The notes: a model not told the origin generated them from the sequence alone. 64,000 bases of DNA from Plotosus lineatus (GCA_024760905.1 CM045729.1:43767080-43831079), one strand, 5' to 3'. Shown: positions 10,703 to 24,230, numbered from the stretch's first letter. Translations and numbers: made by a program.

Positions 10703-13700
10703 TGCTTTATATGCTATTATTCTGTAATTGCCTGCCAACCCTTTTCTCTCCACTGCATCCCAAACCATCCCACTGGGGTTCAAGTCTGGAGACTGTGCAG
10801 CCATTTCACGAGTTAAAGAGCCACCCTCCTGTTCTTTTGTCTAAAATAGTTCTGATATACGACTTTCCCTTTTCAGATCATTCCCTGGACTTGAACTACT
10901 TTAATTTCAATACAACTGACAAAAATGAGATGTTCTAGAATGCTTGACTGCTAATATACCACTTGGGAATATTTTAAATAAGTAATTTAAATAAAAATAA
11001 AATGTAAATGAAAAGTTTTTTTAATGTAATAAATTTAAATAATTAAATTACTGTATTGAATAAGTTATTTTAGATTTAAAACCCTGTAACTAAGCATGGG
11101 CAGCAGTCTGGTTATAATAGGAGTTCAATTTGAATTTTCGCTTGTCTACCCAACTCCATGCTGATCTTGTGTTACTGTCTACACCGAGTTTTGCATGTTC
11201 GCCCTTTAACTGCGTGGGTTTTATCAGAGTTCCTCTGGTTTCTTCACAGCTGCCAGAACAAGCATTAAATATGACTGTCTGCTTTAAACTCACCCCAAAT
11301 TGTGAATGAGTGATCCTGGGATAGTTTTAGGATTACCCGAGATAACGCGGTTACTGACGATGAGTGAATGAATAAGCTAGAGCGCTGTAAGCTCATTAAA
11401 TCAACATTACCTTGACATCCTGGCAGTGTGACAAGGTTCAGGAGGTGAATTTCTGCACACAGGGCAGAATTAAGACACTGCAGCAGACCTAAAAGTAGCA
11501 CAATTGCTTGTGTACTAAAAGGAATTCACAGTAACCTTAAAACACAATAGCAAAATGCATCCCCTCTAACTGCCAGCAGTCTGTCATCATGAAAACAACT
11601 ATAATCCTGTTTGTGATCACAGATAGTTTTAATTTAGGGTTGACCCTGGCAAGTTAACTAGAAAAGCGACTGTGGCAAAAGTCAAGTCAGCTCAGACGGA
11701 CCTTATTAATATCACACAAACATGATTTATTATTTATCACTTTTGAATGTCTATGAGAGGTCGAAACAGCCTGATGGATATCTCCGAGACAGGAGGCCAT
11801 TATTTTTGGCATGTCATATTGAATTATGTAGAAGTGCAGTCAATTTCTACCAGACAGCTGTGGGCCGAGGGGGAGGGGGTGGAAAGGATTGGGTGGAGGG
11901 AGGCAGCGAGAACAGGAGCAATTTCCCCAGGATTCCACTCGGACAAAATTACATTTTAGTTCAGGCATATCGCAGTACCTCAGCATGGCCCTAATGGATT
12001 GGATTCCATTTTTATCCCCTTATGGGACAGAAGGTCTTGAGAATGCATGTGAGAAAGGTGAGCTTGCTGATGTGGGTGAGCTTCAGAGTAATGGGGATGA
12101 TAAAGCATTACGGTTAAAAATGATCTATGAGACTCAGGTTTGTCGTTGAATCTGTGCGAGGGGCCTTCAGATGACTGTTTAATTGAGCAAGGACTTGATT
12201 AGAATTCATTTAACTCTGTGCAGGTTCATTTTGAGAAAGGTGAAGCAACAGTCCAGTCCCACAAATTGGCTTTTATGGAAAGTTCTCACCTGCGAAATGG
12301 GAAGGAAATAAGATGGTGGTGAGAAAGACAGACCACGGGAAAGGCTGCACTCCAAAGTCAAATAAACATGAATCCATTTTAATGAGACTTCATCATGAAA
12401 AGGGGCTGTGTGAGAGGGAAAAAGTAGCTCTGTGTGTGAACGCGTTTGACGGTCCCCTCACAAATGCACTGCAATTCAGTCATTAAAATTCTGCTCAGAT
12501 TCTCAGGCAATGTCTTAAACAAGGGAAGGATATGAAAGGGAAGCTGTTTATTTTCGAATATAGGAAAGTGTCAGGGGAGGAGTTACCAGATGGAGTGTAA
12601 TTAGCCGTTTGGCCATGTTGATGAACGCTGCACCACTGGCACACAGTTGTCGGAGTCTGCACCGTTCCGCAACTTTTCCTGCAATAACATCTTCCTCATA
12701 AGGCCAAATCACTTCAAAGAATGCAATATGCCATGGTGCACAAACTCCCACACTGAAAGTTTCTACAAAGTTTAAAGAGTGAGAGTTTGACAGAAAAAAG
12801 AGAAAATAAACAGAAAGAGACAACCAGACACTGTCTATCATCATTTCCATTTCAACATGATTAGCTGTTTTGATCAAAAAGAGCTTTCAATTAGCCACAG
12901 CAATCCAGTCATCTACCAACTGTGAAATGAAACTGGCTGAAAGGAAACACTGGCACCAAATTGGTAATGGATTGCCAGCTTTAACAGGAAGAACGTGACA
13001 GCAAGAGAAAGAGGTGGTTCAGCATGGTTCCTCTTGCGTGATAACGTGCAATTACCTGAAGTGTTGCACTTGAGGTGAACTCTTGCAAAGAACAGTGAAA
13101 TTTTAATCCATCTCATGTGGCAGCAAATTACATACTGTTGTTGATCTGTTTCAATTGATTATATTATAATAATATATACATACATACACGCACACACACA
13201 CACACACAGATGCTCCCCGACTTACTTTTTTTTTATTTAACGTTTTCTCAAAAAAAAAAAAAAAAGTAAAAGAAAGTCAAACTCTGTACATGCAACTTTT
13301 TTACCGCAGGTCAAATCAGACAATCCATCAAATATCAGCACTGGGCTGTAACATATTGCATTTAAGCGCATGCCTCTTTAAAAAGAGATGAAGAGCAAGT
13401 GCTAATCCAAAGGCTGATGTGTGCTGTCAGATTATTGCTTTATAAAAGCAACCAAAAAACCCTCATAGTTAAAAGCTTCCTCGCTGGCATATCACTCAAA
13501 ACATTTTAAATGAAATCATCTTTCAGTTTACTCAAGTGTTTTTTCTGACCCAGCACACCTTAATAGAGTCATCAGGTATGTAGCAATGCCTTCATTGGCT
13601 CAATTATATGCAATTGACAGTGGAAAAATAAAACTGCACTATAACTGGACCACAACTCTGGACCTGAGGCGTAGTCCACAATGATATTTTAAAAATCTAT

Positions 13701-13867
13701 TTCCTTGTTCCCTAAAAGACAATAGCCTATTTACAAACTTATCACAACATGCACAATGAATAAGTAAATACATTGTGCTATGAGCCAGTCAGAGAAACAA
13801 GTACAACTAGTCTCATAATTTGTGAACTGCCTGAAGAACATTACCTACCATAATATGAGATTTTTCT
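10703..13867. other. Mostly unique sequence; possible regulatory stretch
   Basis: No gene was found in 3.2 kb apart from the decayed SINE at 11120-11350. The stretch 11700-11990 has balanced, non-repetitive composition with several AT-rich homeobox-type words (TTATTATTTAT, TGAATTATG) and an E-box CAGCTG, so it could be conserved non-coding sequence. This cannot be decided without alignment. Confidence 0.35.
11120..11350 (+). repeat. Decayed SINE-like fragment
   Basis: It keeps the body words of the SINE at 5140-5530 (GCATGTTCGCCC, GCGTGGGTTTTATCAGAGTT, CCTCTGGTTTCTTCACAG and CCCCAAATTGTGAATGAGTG). Heavily diverged; no target duplication seen. Confidence 0.5.
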
Positions 13868-14105
13868 TTTGACTTTTTCCCTTTTTCAGGGGTCGCCACA
13901 GCGAATGATTCGCAAGTTTGATTTGGCATATCCGTTGGATGCCCTTCCTGACACAAACCTTTAGCAAGGGACAGAAACACGCTGACGGCTTTACAGATAC
14001 TCTTTACAAAAGTCAGCAATGGTTATTTTACATGCCTCATACCATAGACAGTGAGCAACATGGCCCGCCTTTGATAACCCAGTTAGCTGCACTGGGGAGT
14101 CAGTG
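13868..14105 (-). mobile_element. RTE-tailed SINE, copy without tRNA head
   Basis: The 3' tail is at the left (GGGGTCGCCACAGCGAATGA on the plus strand), followed by the SINE body words GATGCCCTTCCTGACAC, AGCAAGGGACAGAAACACGC and GATAACCCAGTTAGCTGCAC. It stops at GGGGAGTCAGTGAC, before the tRNA-like head. This is a 5'-truncated copy of the family best seen at 26425-26736. Confidence 0.8.
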
Positions 14106-14243
14106 ACATATATACATATACATACACACTACAAAAAAAAGTTAAGGATATTTGGAAATGTTCTCGATATTTTTTGCGGTTTTTGTGAACTGGCCTAAAT
14201 TTCAGTTTTTTATTAACTAATATCCTTAACTTTTTGGTGTAGT

Positions 14244-14264
14244 GTATATATATATATATATACA

Positions 14265-14302
<38 letters not shown>
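14244..14302. repeat. (TA)n then (CA)n microsatellite
   Basis: About 20 bp of TA followed by about 40 bp of CA, directly against the left end of the next MITE. Confidence 0.95.
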
Positions 14303-14307
<5 letters not shown>

Positions 14308-15045
14308 GGCCCCTGTTATTCGCAGGGGTTCGGTTCCGGCCCCGACCACGAATCAAGATAATCTGCAAGTTCTGTACCCGGAAGTAAAACCCCATGAAAA
14401 CACGAAAAGTTTGTTAGATGAAACAATTATTCCCATAAGAAGTAACAGCAAACCAATTAATCCGTTCCAATCCCTTCCCAAACTCATATAGCCTGATCCA
14501 AACACATATATTTGACCTAATATATTAAAGAGAAACATGTAAAAACAATAAATATTTCATAATAATAGTACATGTATAGTATCATTAATAATAATTATTA
14601 ATAAATAGTACTAATAAATAATAACAAAACAACAAATAGTAAGTCAACTATCCCTTCCGATCATCAACTACAGCGAAGATGTCACGTGGGCAGGCAGGAG
14701 GTGGTGCATAATGGAGGAGGAGGAGAATCCTCCACAAGGCCAGTTCTTCTCAAATAGTGGGGCTGATGCCAGGGCAGGTACGTATAACCCTGGGAAACGT
14801 GACTTTTTTTGCCATACTGTCCTATAATTAAGTGTAATTGCGCATCCACTGCAGTAGTTGGCATCACACGCGGACGAATACGAGACTAATTAGCCCGGAA
14901 AAGCCATTTCCCTGGCAGAGCTCGTAAATCAAAATATTGCTCGTTTGGACAAGGTGGATTTTTGGTGGGATCAAAGCTTGTATCATGGAAAATTCATTAT
15001 AAGGGACACTCATTAATAAAGTCGTATTTCAGGTACTGGTTGCCA
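14303..15045. mobile_element. Chimeric MITE: two end classes fused
   Basis: The left end (CAGTAGGCCCCTGTTATTCG, then CACGAATCAAGATAATC) belongs to the class also seen at 43371 and 33148-33367. From about 14400 the sequence matches the reverse strand of the MITE at 9018-9476, through GGAAAATTCATTATAAGGGA at about 14989 and a decayed GGTACTGG end near 15045. One arm thus comes from each class. Confidence 0.7.
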
Positions 15046-15904
15046 TTTTAAAGCATATGTGATCATTTTATCTGAGCAGTCCATCATTTTATACACTTAC
15101 GTTTTCCCCTCTCCAGTGAACTTTTTAATCAAGGTATGCGCTGTTCTTCTGAACAATATCCAGAGCAACTCATTTTCCCTCAGAATTTCAGAGAGAAATG
15201 TTCTATAACCAGAATGTACAACAATTGCTGCCTTCCTTCCTTAAATAAAGGCAATAATTGCCACCTGTTTTTCAAAGAATGAATGACGTCACTGATTGAA
15301 CTTCACAGTGTTATTATTTTGAACACATCCCTTTCAATTAGTGATTCAATTACACAGAATCAGCAGCTCATGACTGTTGGCTCTGTTGGATTCTATTACT
15401 CTTCTACAAGGTACATCAAGGCATTTTTTGTTCGTTTTACATAATAATCTCTCATATAACAATTAATCAGAAGGAATGGGGGGGGGGGCAAACAAAATGA
15501 TACCACGTATTAATATACCATTATTGGTTCAAAAGTTTCAGTATTTTAAACACCTTCAGGATGACATGCTTTTGTGGTTCATTTTACACTAAAATGGCCA
15601 AAATGCCAAAATTACTTTTTAATACATCAGGTAACTAAATAAAGTTAAAATGCTTATCACTATACATTTTCTTATTCAACTATGTACTGTATACAGTTTG
15701 TCTATAGTTTTTAAAAAATATTATCTGGATGCTAATTAAAAAAAATTCACACCTTAAAATGTGTCAAAATGGCCGAGTCAAAAAATCTGTGACAGTAACT
15801 TTTGAAAGTAAATCAGCAATAATTTCCTGAATATTGGTGCCATTAACATCAGTTATTTTACTTTTCTCAAATAAATGAGTCAATTTACAATAAATTTAGA
15901 CCAT
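15046..15904. other. No gene seen; poly-G run
   Basis: AT-rich unique sequence. A run of 11 G lies near 15478. No coding or repeat signal was recognised. Confidence 0.4.
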
Positions 15905-16560
15905 TGTTCTCAGCCCAAAAAGGACGGAATGCACCTTTCAGGTCTAGAACTGTATCTCGATTGGAGGAGGAGTTTGAGTATCTCTGGGTCCTGTTCACAA
16001 GTGATGGAAGGATGGAGCGGGAGATTGACAGTTGGATCACTCTAGCCTCTGCCGTTAAGCAGAGCTTGTACCGATCTGTCGTGGTGAAGATGGGCTGAGC
16101 CGCAAAGCAAAGCTCTCAATTTACTGGTTGATCTACGTTCCAACACTCACTTGTGGTCACGAGCTTTGGTTAGTGACTGAAAGAACAAGATCGTGGATAC
16201 AAGTGGCTGAAATGAGCTTCCTTTGCAGGGTGGTGGAGCTGTCTATTAGAGCTAAGGTGAAAAGCTCAGCCATCCGGAGGGAGTAGAACCCCTGTTCCTC
16301 CACATTGAGAGGAGCCAGTTGAGGTGGTTAGAAATCCTCCCTGGTGTAGTGTTTCGGGCATGTACAACTGAGAAGAGACCCCAGGATTCGACCGAGAACA
16401 AGCTGGAGGGATTATGTCTCTCAGATAGTCTGGGAATGCCTTGGTGTCTCCCTGGAAGAACTAGAGAAAGTGGCTAGGGAGGTGGATGTCTGGTCCCCAT
16501 TGCTTAGGCTACTGCCCCCGCAACCCGACCCCAGATTAAGATGAAGATGACGACGAGGAA
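15905..16560 (+). pseudogene. Non-LTR retrotransposon 3' end, copy 1 (clade not assigned)
   Basis: The first part reads EEEFEYLWVLFTSDGRMERE then ITLASAVKQSLYRSVVVKMG in one frame. The rest of the RT C-terminal region continues in shifted frames: sequence encoding TERTRSWIQVAEMSFLCRVV, then the conserved word for REYVSQIVWECLGVSLEEL. It ends in a simple ATGAAG-type tail near 16540. A second copy is at 30160-30975, and the 3' tail of a third copy lies reversed at 41735-41800. It is 5'-truncated and frameshifted. I recognise the family as a common fish LINE but cannot place its clade by eye. Confidence 0.75.
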
Positions 16561-17056
16561 GATGTTGATGAACAATAAATTTATTTCCCAACTTCTATGA
16601 AAAAAGTTTTGACAACCAAACGGATAAATAAAACTTGTTACAGCTTTTAATTTTACTATTTAAATAAAATATTTCGGTTTTAAATTTAACTGCATTGCAT
16701 TTTATTAGCATTTTCAAAAACGACAACTGTTAGGGGGCAAAACATTTCATCAAACATGTTCAACTGTTGTTCGGGTCAGTTTTTATCAATAAAATGTGTT
16801 ATTTCACGGACAATCATCAAATATGGACAGTCAGCATTGGTCAAAACTGAAAAGTCTCCAATAATCATCCCATAATGCTATTCATATTTCCTCATCAGTG
16901 CTGGTCGGCACTTGTACACGTCTGTGATGGCAAACTTTGGGGTAACTACTACTACACCTACCAATAAATTATGTGACATTTAGAAATATCATTTCTACCA
17001 AACACAATGATTGATCAGGTTAGCAAAGTCTGACTGACTGACTATTATTTCAAATA

Positions 17057-17106
<50 letters not shown>

Positions 17107-17715
17107 CGCATATATATATTCAGGGGTTTTTTGCTTCATAGAATTGAAATTGCTTTTTTTTTTTTTTGACAGTGCCTTGCCACCCGTAGCTTATTGTTTA
17201 CAGTTATACATCAAAGTCCTAACATGCTCCAGATTTTTTTTTTTTTTTGCTTAACTAATCAGAGTTTAAAAAGTTGATTATAGACAAAGGCTTGGCCACA
17301 AAAGTGAAAGTGACTGATTACACCTGAGTCACACTTAAGATTCTACAGAATTGACTAGTTCTCAGTGGTATAAAAAAAAAAACCACACTAAAAACTCTAT
17401 TGTTTTTTTGTTTTTTGTTTTGTTTTTTTAAATGTCCAGTCTAAAACCCAGGGGAGTTTTGAAAACAAGGTCCACTTACCTGAACTGTAGATAAAAGTTC
17501 AGTATAAATTAATACCAGTGCCTGAGAACTGGACACTAACTGCTCAGCCTGAGGTCTTTTCAGGAAATTAACTTGAGAGTAATGGAGAAGTGAAGACTAG
17601 AAATTCCTTTGTCTCAGAAGATAATTTCACCCTGGGAAAGTTTCCAGCAGCTCTGGTCATTTCTACCTTGTCAACATAGTTTCTACCTTGTCTGTGGTGT
17701 GTGTCTCTATCATAT
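16561..17715. other. No gene seen; (GT)n tract
   Basis: AT-rich unique sequence. A (GT)n microsatellite occupies about 17060-17104, and two poly-T runs occur near 17153 and 17236. Confidence 0.4.
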
Positions 17716-17832
17716 TTATAAATCATTTACAGCATTTTGCAGATTTCCTTGCCTAGAGTGACTTACAATGTGTCGGATTTATGCAACTAAATAGTTGAAG
17801 GTTAAGGGCCTTGCTCAAGGGCCCAACGATGA
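17716..17832. repeat. Dispersed repeat fragment
   Basis: It contains CAGCATTTTGCAGATTTCCT, GAGTGACTTACAATGTG and GGGCCTTGCTCAAGGGCCCA. It is the same family as 3560-3752, another fragment. Confidence 0.6.
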
Positions 17833-19302
17833 ACATTGAAATCCATGTATAACTTAACAAAATCCTCTCAATTTCAACTCAAGTTGAGGGGGGAAAAAAA
17901 CATGTTTAACAACTACTCAGAATATTATTGTACTTTTAGATGGCTACCAATCTGTTAACATGTGCGAGCTTTGGTATTTTTAAGAGTACCTGGAACATCT
18001 ACAATGCACTACCTGCCATACATTATCCATCCCCATGCCCCAGGCATGCAAAGCGCCAACAATGTTCTTTACATTTTGATGAACTACAGAGAAAGATGAA
18101 TTGAGACGGAGGGAGAGAGCAAGCCTGCTGTGGTATAATTGCTCCAGTACTGAATCGCTCCAGCTCCTACAATATAGAAACCAACACCACGGGCCCTGGT
18201 GCTATAAATAGACTGTGGAACGCTTTGTTGCTGACTATAGACTGCTGTATTCTGCTGGACCTAAAGGCTATTTTTTTATGTGCTTCACTTCAGTGCATTG
18301 CATTGCATATTTAGTATAAGAAAAAAAAAAAAAAAAAAAAAAAACAGGAAAAAAGGGAAAAAAGAAAAAAGCTAATCTGTTGCTAATCTCCTGTTCACTG
18401 TGAGCATGCCAGTGGAGCGGAACTCATTCATCCTGCACAAGCAACATGGCTGGCTGCACACGACACGCCTGCAGGCTCAGAGATAGAGACTGTGCTTCCA
18501 AAAAGTAGCTACAGTATATGAATAAGGCAGGGGAGATATTCTAACCTGCTCAGTCCACCTGTTTTGGAGGAAATGTATTTCCTGGCTGGCTCATCACTTT
18601 TTCCTATGGTGATACGCTTGGTCTGAAGAAAATACCTGAATCAATTAGAGTAGCTTGGTTCTGGATTTTTGAAAAATATTTATACGAGTTTAAAATTACT
18701 GGAAAAAACAACTACGTAAAACACTGCAGTGTTATTGTCATTAATTCAATTGTCACAACAATCATAAACATCTCTTTTATGGTACAAAGCCTAAAAATAC
18801 TGAGTAACACATCATAATACAACACACCTACTGACAAGCACTAGCTGCAGAATAAAATATAAACACAGAATTAAATATGTAATTCTTAAAAAGATGTTTC
18901 AAAGTAGTGATGCTTCACAAGGTTAGGCCCCTATCACATGTGGAACACCTGTAACAGGGGCCAAACCCTGTGAAGCATCACTTCTCCGCCACATCTTTTA
19001 CAATACATTTATCTAAAGAACAAAACATACACTATGGCATTTATAAATACCAAATAAAGTTACATGTGGTTACTGGCACTTGTATTCTCCATATGACACA
19101 ATGTATGTATTCACAGTATTATACAGGCATTGTTTCCTCAGAGTGTATTTCGGCTTTCAATTTAAAATTTGTGTATATACAGACAGACTACCATCCACAA
19201 TACAGAAGTCTTGCACCTTATAAGCTCCAAAAATATATCCAGAGTAACACGGCTGTTTCTTCAAATTTGATTGAAAGGCAGCAAGTAGCATAAATCTAAG
19301 TA
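17833..19302. other. No gene seen; candidate conserved stretch
   Basis: There is no coding signal. The segment 18050-18300 is unique, with a TATA-like word CTATAAATAGAC at 18203. A run of about 26 A lies near 18320. I see no transcript evidence. Confidence 0.35.
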
Positions 19303-20013
19303 CAGGGATACCTCACTTTCCGTGGTTAATTGGGACCAAGATCCCCACGTGACCATCAAAAGCCGCGAAGTAGGATCACAAACCCACCCCCACCCCCGAC
19401 TGACATATACGTACATGTATATGTGTATATAATATCAATAAATACATATCCAATGCTATAAATGCTTATAATAACAATTAAACATTGAAAAAATAACATA
19501 AGATGTCAATAAAATATAAATACAGACTCTCGCCAACTAACCAACATTCGTTTTGCAAACATCCGGAGATACCAACGTGTCCAAGGTCGAAAGTGAAAGA
19601 GTGAAATGAAATTGAAGAACAAGTAGAAATAGAAATGGAATAAAATCTACAGAAAGATTGATCATAAATCATAAATATAAGTATAAAATATGATTAAACA
19701 TTATCCTGAGGTATACTTAATACTAGGCTTTAGCAGAGGGGGGGCGTGACTGCGCAGATGTGCACACAGATAATCCAGTGTAATCCAGTTTTGATGGGAG
19801 ATTTTAGGGGGGTTTTTTTTGTTGTTGGTTATGGGGGTTTTGGGGGGTTTTTTGCATAATTGGCCTTATTTTTGTGACATTTTCCTTAACTTTTCCACCT
19901 ATTCTTCCTTAATTTCCTCATTTTTTAATTCAATGAATATTTTTTTTTTTTTTGTTAAATGGCGATGCACAGAAGCCGCATTAATTGAAGCACGAAGTAG
20001 CAAGGGATCCTTG
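19303..20013 (+). mobile_element. Pogo-type MITE, CAGGGAT-end class, TA flanks
   Basis: The left end CAGGGATACCTCACTTTCCG faces the right end AGTAGCAAGGGATCCTTG, with TA on both sides (19301-19302 and 20014-20015). It has no open frame of note. The same class occurs reversed at 3030-3525, as a left fragment at 50082-50300 and as a right fragment at 58188-58292. Confidence 0.88.
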
Positions 20014-21863
20014 TACTAAACAATCAAAAACCGATCCAGATGATGTAGTACTCTGGAAAAAAAAAAAATTCAGTATGCACCCAGAGCCCACTTGGTAGAA
20101 AACTGCATCCCATATTGCACTGCAGTAATTTCCAACTGCCCAAGATTTTTTTTAAAACATGGAGGAGAGTGAAAGCCTCTTTGATTCCAGTTATAAAAAT
20201 GAATGAATGAAATGTATGAATTGCATATTTTGGTACAAGTCTTTTTTCTCATTTATTTAACAGAACAAGTATATACAGAACAACCAATAGGTAAATAGTT
20301 GATTATTATAAAATGGAATGCTTTCTCGCCAAGCTTAATAGCAAACATCAAAGGTGTCAAACTCTGTTTTACTGAGGGCCAGACAACAAAATTTAAAGGC
20401 GATTGAGGGCCAAACAATCACCGAACACCTAGTCTAAAATGGCAGATATGAAATCTGCATGGCGAAATGATTCGTTTTGTCCTCTTTTCATGTATAGACT
20501 TGCTTTTTCTAATAGCGATTAACAGTGGCAAGCACGCGATCTTTCATAAGTCATAAATGACTGGCTGTTTTCTTGATATAGGCTGGCACGACCTAGAGGA
20601 AGGATTATTTAGATTTGATGGTAATGGTCAATGCAAAGAATGTATGATAATCATGTTTTTTTGAAAGCTCTTGCAAGCCACATAAGGTTGTTGATACCTG
20701 TAGCTTACATAATATATTAGTCAGGTCTCAGTTGATACTGATTGTAGGAAATAACTAGCTTTTCAAATTTACTACCACCAAATGCTTGTGTGAACACCGG
20801 TGATACAAAGTAGTACCGAAACTACATTACAAGGAAGTTATAATAGCTGAATATTATGGTTGAACGCCATACTTGCGAAAATGTTATAAAGCTATGAGCT
20901 CAATGTTGCTCACATGCCCAACAAAGGCAACCCAATAAGTGAAGAAAATGTGGGGAAAATATAGTAAGTGAGCCGCCATTGTCATTGAATGCACTTCGTA
21001 GGTTATTATTTTACTTTACGTATACACGTTTTGTAAACTTACACGTGCAGATATTCCCAAAGCTCTGCTTTTAGGCAGTGCCTAAATGTTTATACTACTG
21101 AGTAGTATAAGTACTGGGCACAGTCATTCAACACAGCCCTTATACATGTAGCTTGTGCTCACTGAATCATAGTACACACAATACACACAAACATACTAAA
21201 AGACAGTGAGCCAGACAGAAATCCCCTTTACACAATGAAGCATTCTGCATGTATGGCCATGTTTTTGTGTAATTCTATAACACGATAAAGTTTAAAAATA
21301 ATGTGAGGGTAAATGTACAGTCTGTGTATATTGTGACAGATAGATTTAGTTTTGTTACATTCATTAGTGCAAAAAGAAACTAATAACAGTTCAATCTGAA
21401 GTCAATGTAGATGAGCATAAAGTATGACAAATAATGGTGTGTCCAGTGTGCTTAACTCAGTCCAGCACCACACAGCACCACAGCAGCCAGCTGCTGCTCA
21501 AACTCTGAAACAGCATTAAATTGTATTGATTTCCATGGACAGGCAGAATTAAATATTGACTGAGTACTCTCTTTCAGCATTGCTGCACAAATATAATGCT
21601 ATTTCACTCAATCTGTATTATGAAAAAAACCGGCTACAGTACAAAAGATACAGCCATTGCAAAAATAAGTAAATAAATAAAATAGAATCAAATACATTTT
21701 AAGGCCTAATTCAGATTTTGTGACATTTGGCTACAATTCCAAAAACACGAATTGTAATAGTTTTTGGACTAAATTATGTAGTCTTAACTTCCTATTTTCA
21801 AAAAATGTAAAAATCAATGCTATTTTGCTTAATAATGCAACTTTCCAAAGTAGGGAAAATATA
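20014..21863. other. Mostly unique; one possible hAT end
   Basis: At about 20348 the words CAAAGGTGTCAAACTCTG and GAGGGCCAGACAAC resemble the terminal part of a Charlie-type hAT element, but no partner end was found. The rest is AT-rich without a supported gene. Confidence 0.35.
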
Positions 21864-22030
21864 CAGTAAAGTGGTACCTTGGCCTACGAGTGTCTTTTAT
21901 AACGAATTTTCCATGATACAAGCTTCATTCCCATGAAAAATCTCCCCTATCCAATGAGCAAAATTTTGATTTACTAGCTCTGGCTTTTTTATGTACTAGG
22001 CTTTTACGGGGCGATTAGCCTTGTATCCCT
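21864..22030 (+). mobile_element. MITE left fragment, GGTACC-end class
   Basis: AGTGGTACCTTGGCCTACGA then TTTTCCATGATACAAGCTTC match the 5' arm of the MITE at 9018-9476. The fragment ends in the adjoining (TA)n tract. Confidence 0.7.
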
Positions 22031-22031
22031 G

Positions 22032-22033
<2 letters not shown>

Positions 22034-22106
<73 letters not shown>
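22034..22106. repeat. (TA)n microsatellite, about 36 units
   Basis: An uninterrupted TA run. Confidence 0.95.
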
Positions 22107-22108
<2 letters not shown>

Positions 22109-22152
22109 AACACGCACACATGAACATACATGCATACATATACATATACATA

Positions 22153-22862
22153 CAGTGGTACCTCACCTTACGAAAGTCTCACCAAACGAAAAATGCAAGT
22201 TACGAAAAGCATTTTCCTAAAATTTTTGACTCAGGATACAAAACAAGTTCACGTTACGAAAGCGTCATCTTAAAAATTCAAATGCGCCTTATGCAAGATG
22301 GCGTCAGTTGGACCTGTCCAAGATGACGCTTGAGTGAAGGCGACATAACAACGCGACATTCAAACATTCAAACAATGCACGAGCTGCTCTCTCATCAGTG
22401 TCTGTCTGTCTTCCTTTTGGCTTTTTCCCTTTTACTCGGGAGTCGCCACAGCGAATCATCCGATTTGCATGTTTGATTTGGCAGAGGTTTTTACGTCGGA
22501 TGCCCTTCCTGTCACAATCAATGACGTTGAAAAATCCCACCCCGCTGGCCTCCCATTGGCTATCAACTGAGCTGTCGTTTATGTCGCCTTCACTCAAGCG
22601 CCATCTTGGACAGGTCCACCTGACGCAATCTTGGACAGGTACACCATCTTGACCTGACACCATCTTGGACGCCATCTTGGACATCATTGCCTCGGAGGAA
22701 TGATGCATCTACCTCCCACTGGCTATTATCGAGCTGAATCCACCATGATGCTTTTTCATGTAAAGGACAGAGTTACGGTTGTTTTATGCTTTATTTCTTG
22801 ACTCAGGCTTTGAACCTTCCATAAACATTTGTAAGATTATAACTCTGTTAAGAAGACATGGT

Positions 22863-22910
<48 letters not shown>

Positions 22911-23161
22911 GATAAGAAGAAACGGGCTCGAGTGATATTACAAAGGAATATGGCAAAACCCGCCTACCATCGATACGATATTGAAGCAAAAGGAGGTCTT
23001 AAAGGTATGCTTTTATAATTTTTAAAGAGTTTAGAAGGTAGTATTGGGAGCCTTGGAACGAATACCGTGTTTTACATGTAAAATGCGGCTCAACTTATGA
23101 AAAATGCAGATTACAAGAAAAGCTCTGGAACCGATTAATTTCATAAGGTGAGGTACCACTG
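22153..23161. mobile_element. Pogo-type MITE, GGTACC-end class, 1.0 kb
   Basis: The left end CAGTGGTACCTCACCTTACG faces the right end CATAAGGTGAGGTACCACTG. The left flank is TA, the right is TG. Inside are repeated motifs for CCATCTTGGAC and a (CA)n tract at 22866-22909. A truncated SINE piece (22403-22525) sits inside the left half. No transposase. Confidence 0.85.
22403..22525 (-). mobile_element. RTE-tailed SINE, 3' fragment inside a MITE
   Basis: It contains GAGTCGCCACAGCGAATCAT and TTTTTACGTCGGATGCCCTT, as in the SINE at 26425-26736, and then stops. This is a 5'-truncated copy nested in the MITE. Confidence 0.7.
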
Positions 23162-23204
23162 TGTATTATATATACATACACATACACACACACCACACAC
23201 ACAC

Positions 23205-23439
23205 GCACGATATTGAAGCAGAAGAAGCATGAGCACAGTGCTCCGTGGGACAAGACCTCCGATCTCACAAGGAAGCAAGTTAATATTGAATCAGGACCTC
23301 TGATCTTTCAAACAGGTACTGTAATTCTGCTTTAAATACAACATCCCGACCATTTAAACATTTAAATAGAATTGTTCCGTCAGTTGCGCATTGCGTGTGG
23401 GCGGAGCCCGCATTCGACAAAACACACCATAGAGACAAA

Positions 23440-23517
<78 letters not shown>

Positions 23518-23811
23518 CCTACAGAGTCAGTCAGAGATGAAAGGAGGCTTAACTCTCTTTCGAGAGAGCACTTTTTTTTTCGTGTTCTTAAGTTGTTCAA
23601 TTTAGTAAATGTTTAATAGATGTGGCGTGCTCCGCCAAATGTGAGCAAAACGCGGCTCATCTGGACCTCCGATCCCTCAAGGAATCAAGTTAAAGTTGAG
23701 TTTGGACCTCCGATCTGTCAAGCACGGCATGTGCTTTGAATTCCCCGTCTTAAAATGCTCCGGTGTCCTGCATGTGGGCGGAGCCCACATTCAGCAAAGC
23801 GTGCTATGTGT

Positions 23812-23858
<47 letters not shown>

Positions 23859-24184
23859 CAGCGAGGGGGAGAGAGAGAGAGAGAGAGAGTGTTGTGTGTG
23901 TGTGTGTGTGTGTGCGCGCGTTAACAAAAATGTTTAATAATGGTTTAATTAATATGTTAATAAAATGGTTTAATGGTTGAATAAATAATTTTCTTTGACT
24001 TTTAACACATATTTCACACAAAATTGGTGTACTTTTATCATTTTTAAAGGGTTTATGGGGTAGTCTTCGGAGCCTTGCAACGTATTACGCGTTTTACATG
24101 TAAAATGCACCTCGACTTATGAAAACTCTAGGTTACGAAAAAAGGCTCTGGAACGGATTAATTTCGTAAGTAGAGGGCTGACTA
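23205..24184. mobile_element. Pogo-type MITE, right part
   Basis: The left TIR is missing; the element starts directly after a CA tract at ATATTGAAGCAGAAGAAGC. It shares the words CCTCCGATCTCACAAGGAAG and CCTCAAGGAATCAAGTTAAA with the MITE at 31883-33147. The right end is AAGTAGAGGGCTGACTATA, one base off the class consensus. Two (GT)n(GA)n tracts lie inside (23440-23515 and 23815-23890). Confidence 0.75.
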
Positions 24185-24186
24185 TA

Positions 24187-24230
<44 letters not shown>

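Noticed and set aside
12548..12877. 109-codon minus-strand frame with a hydrophobic stretch
   Set aside because: Composition and lack of any recognised domain make a real gene unlikely; no supporting context.
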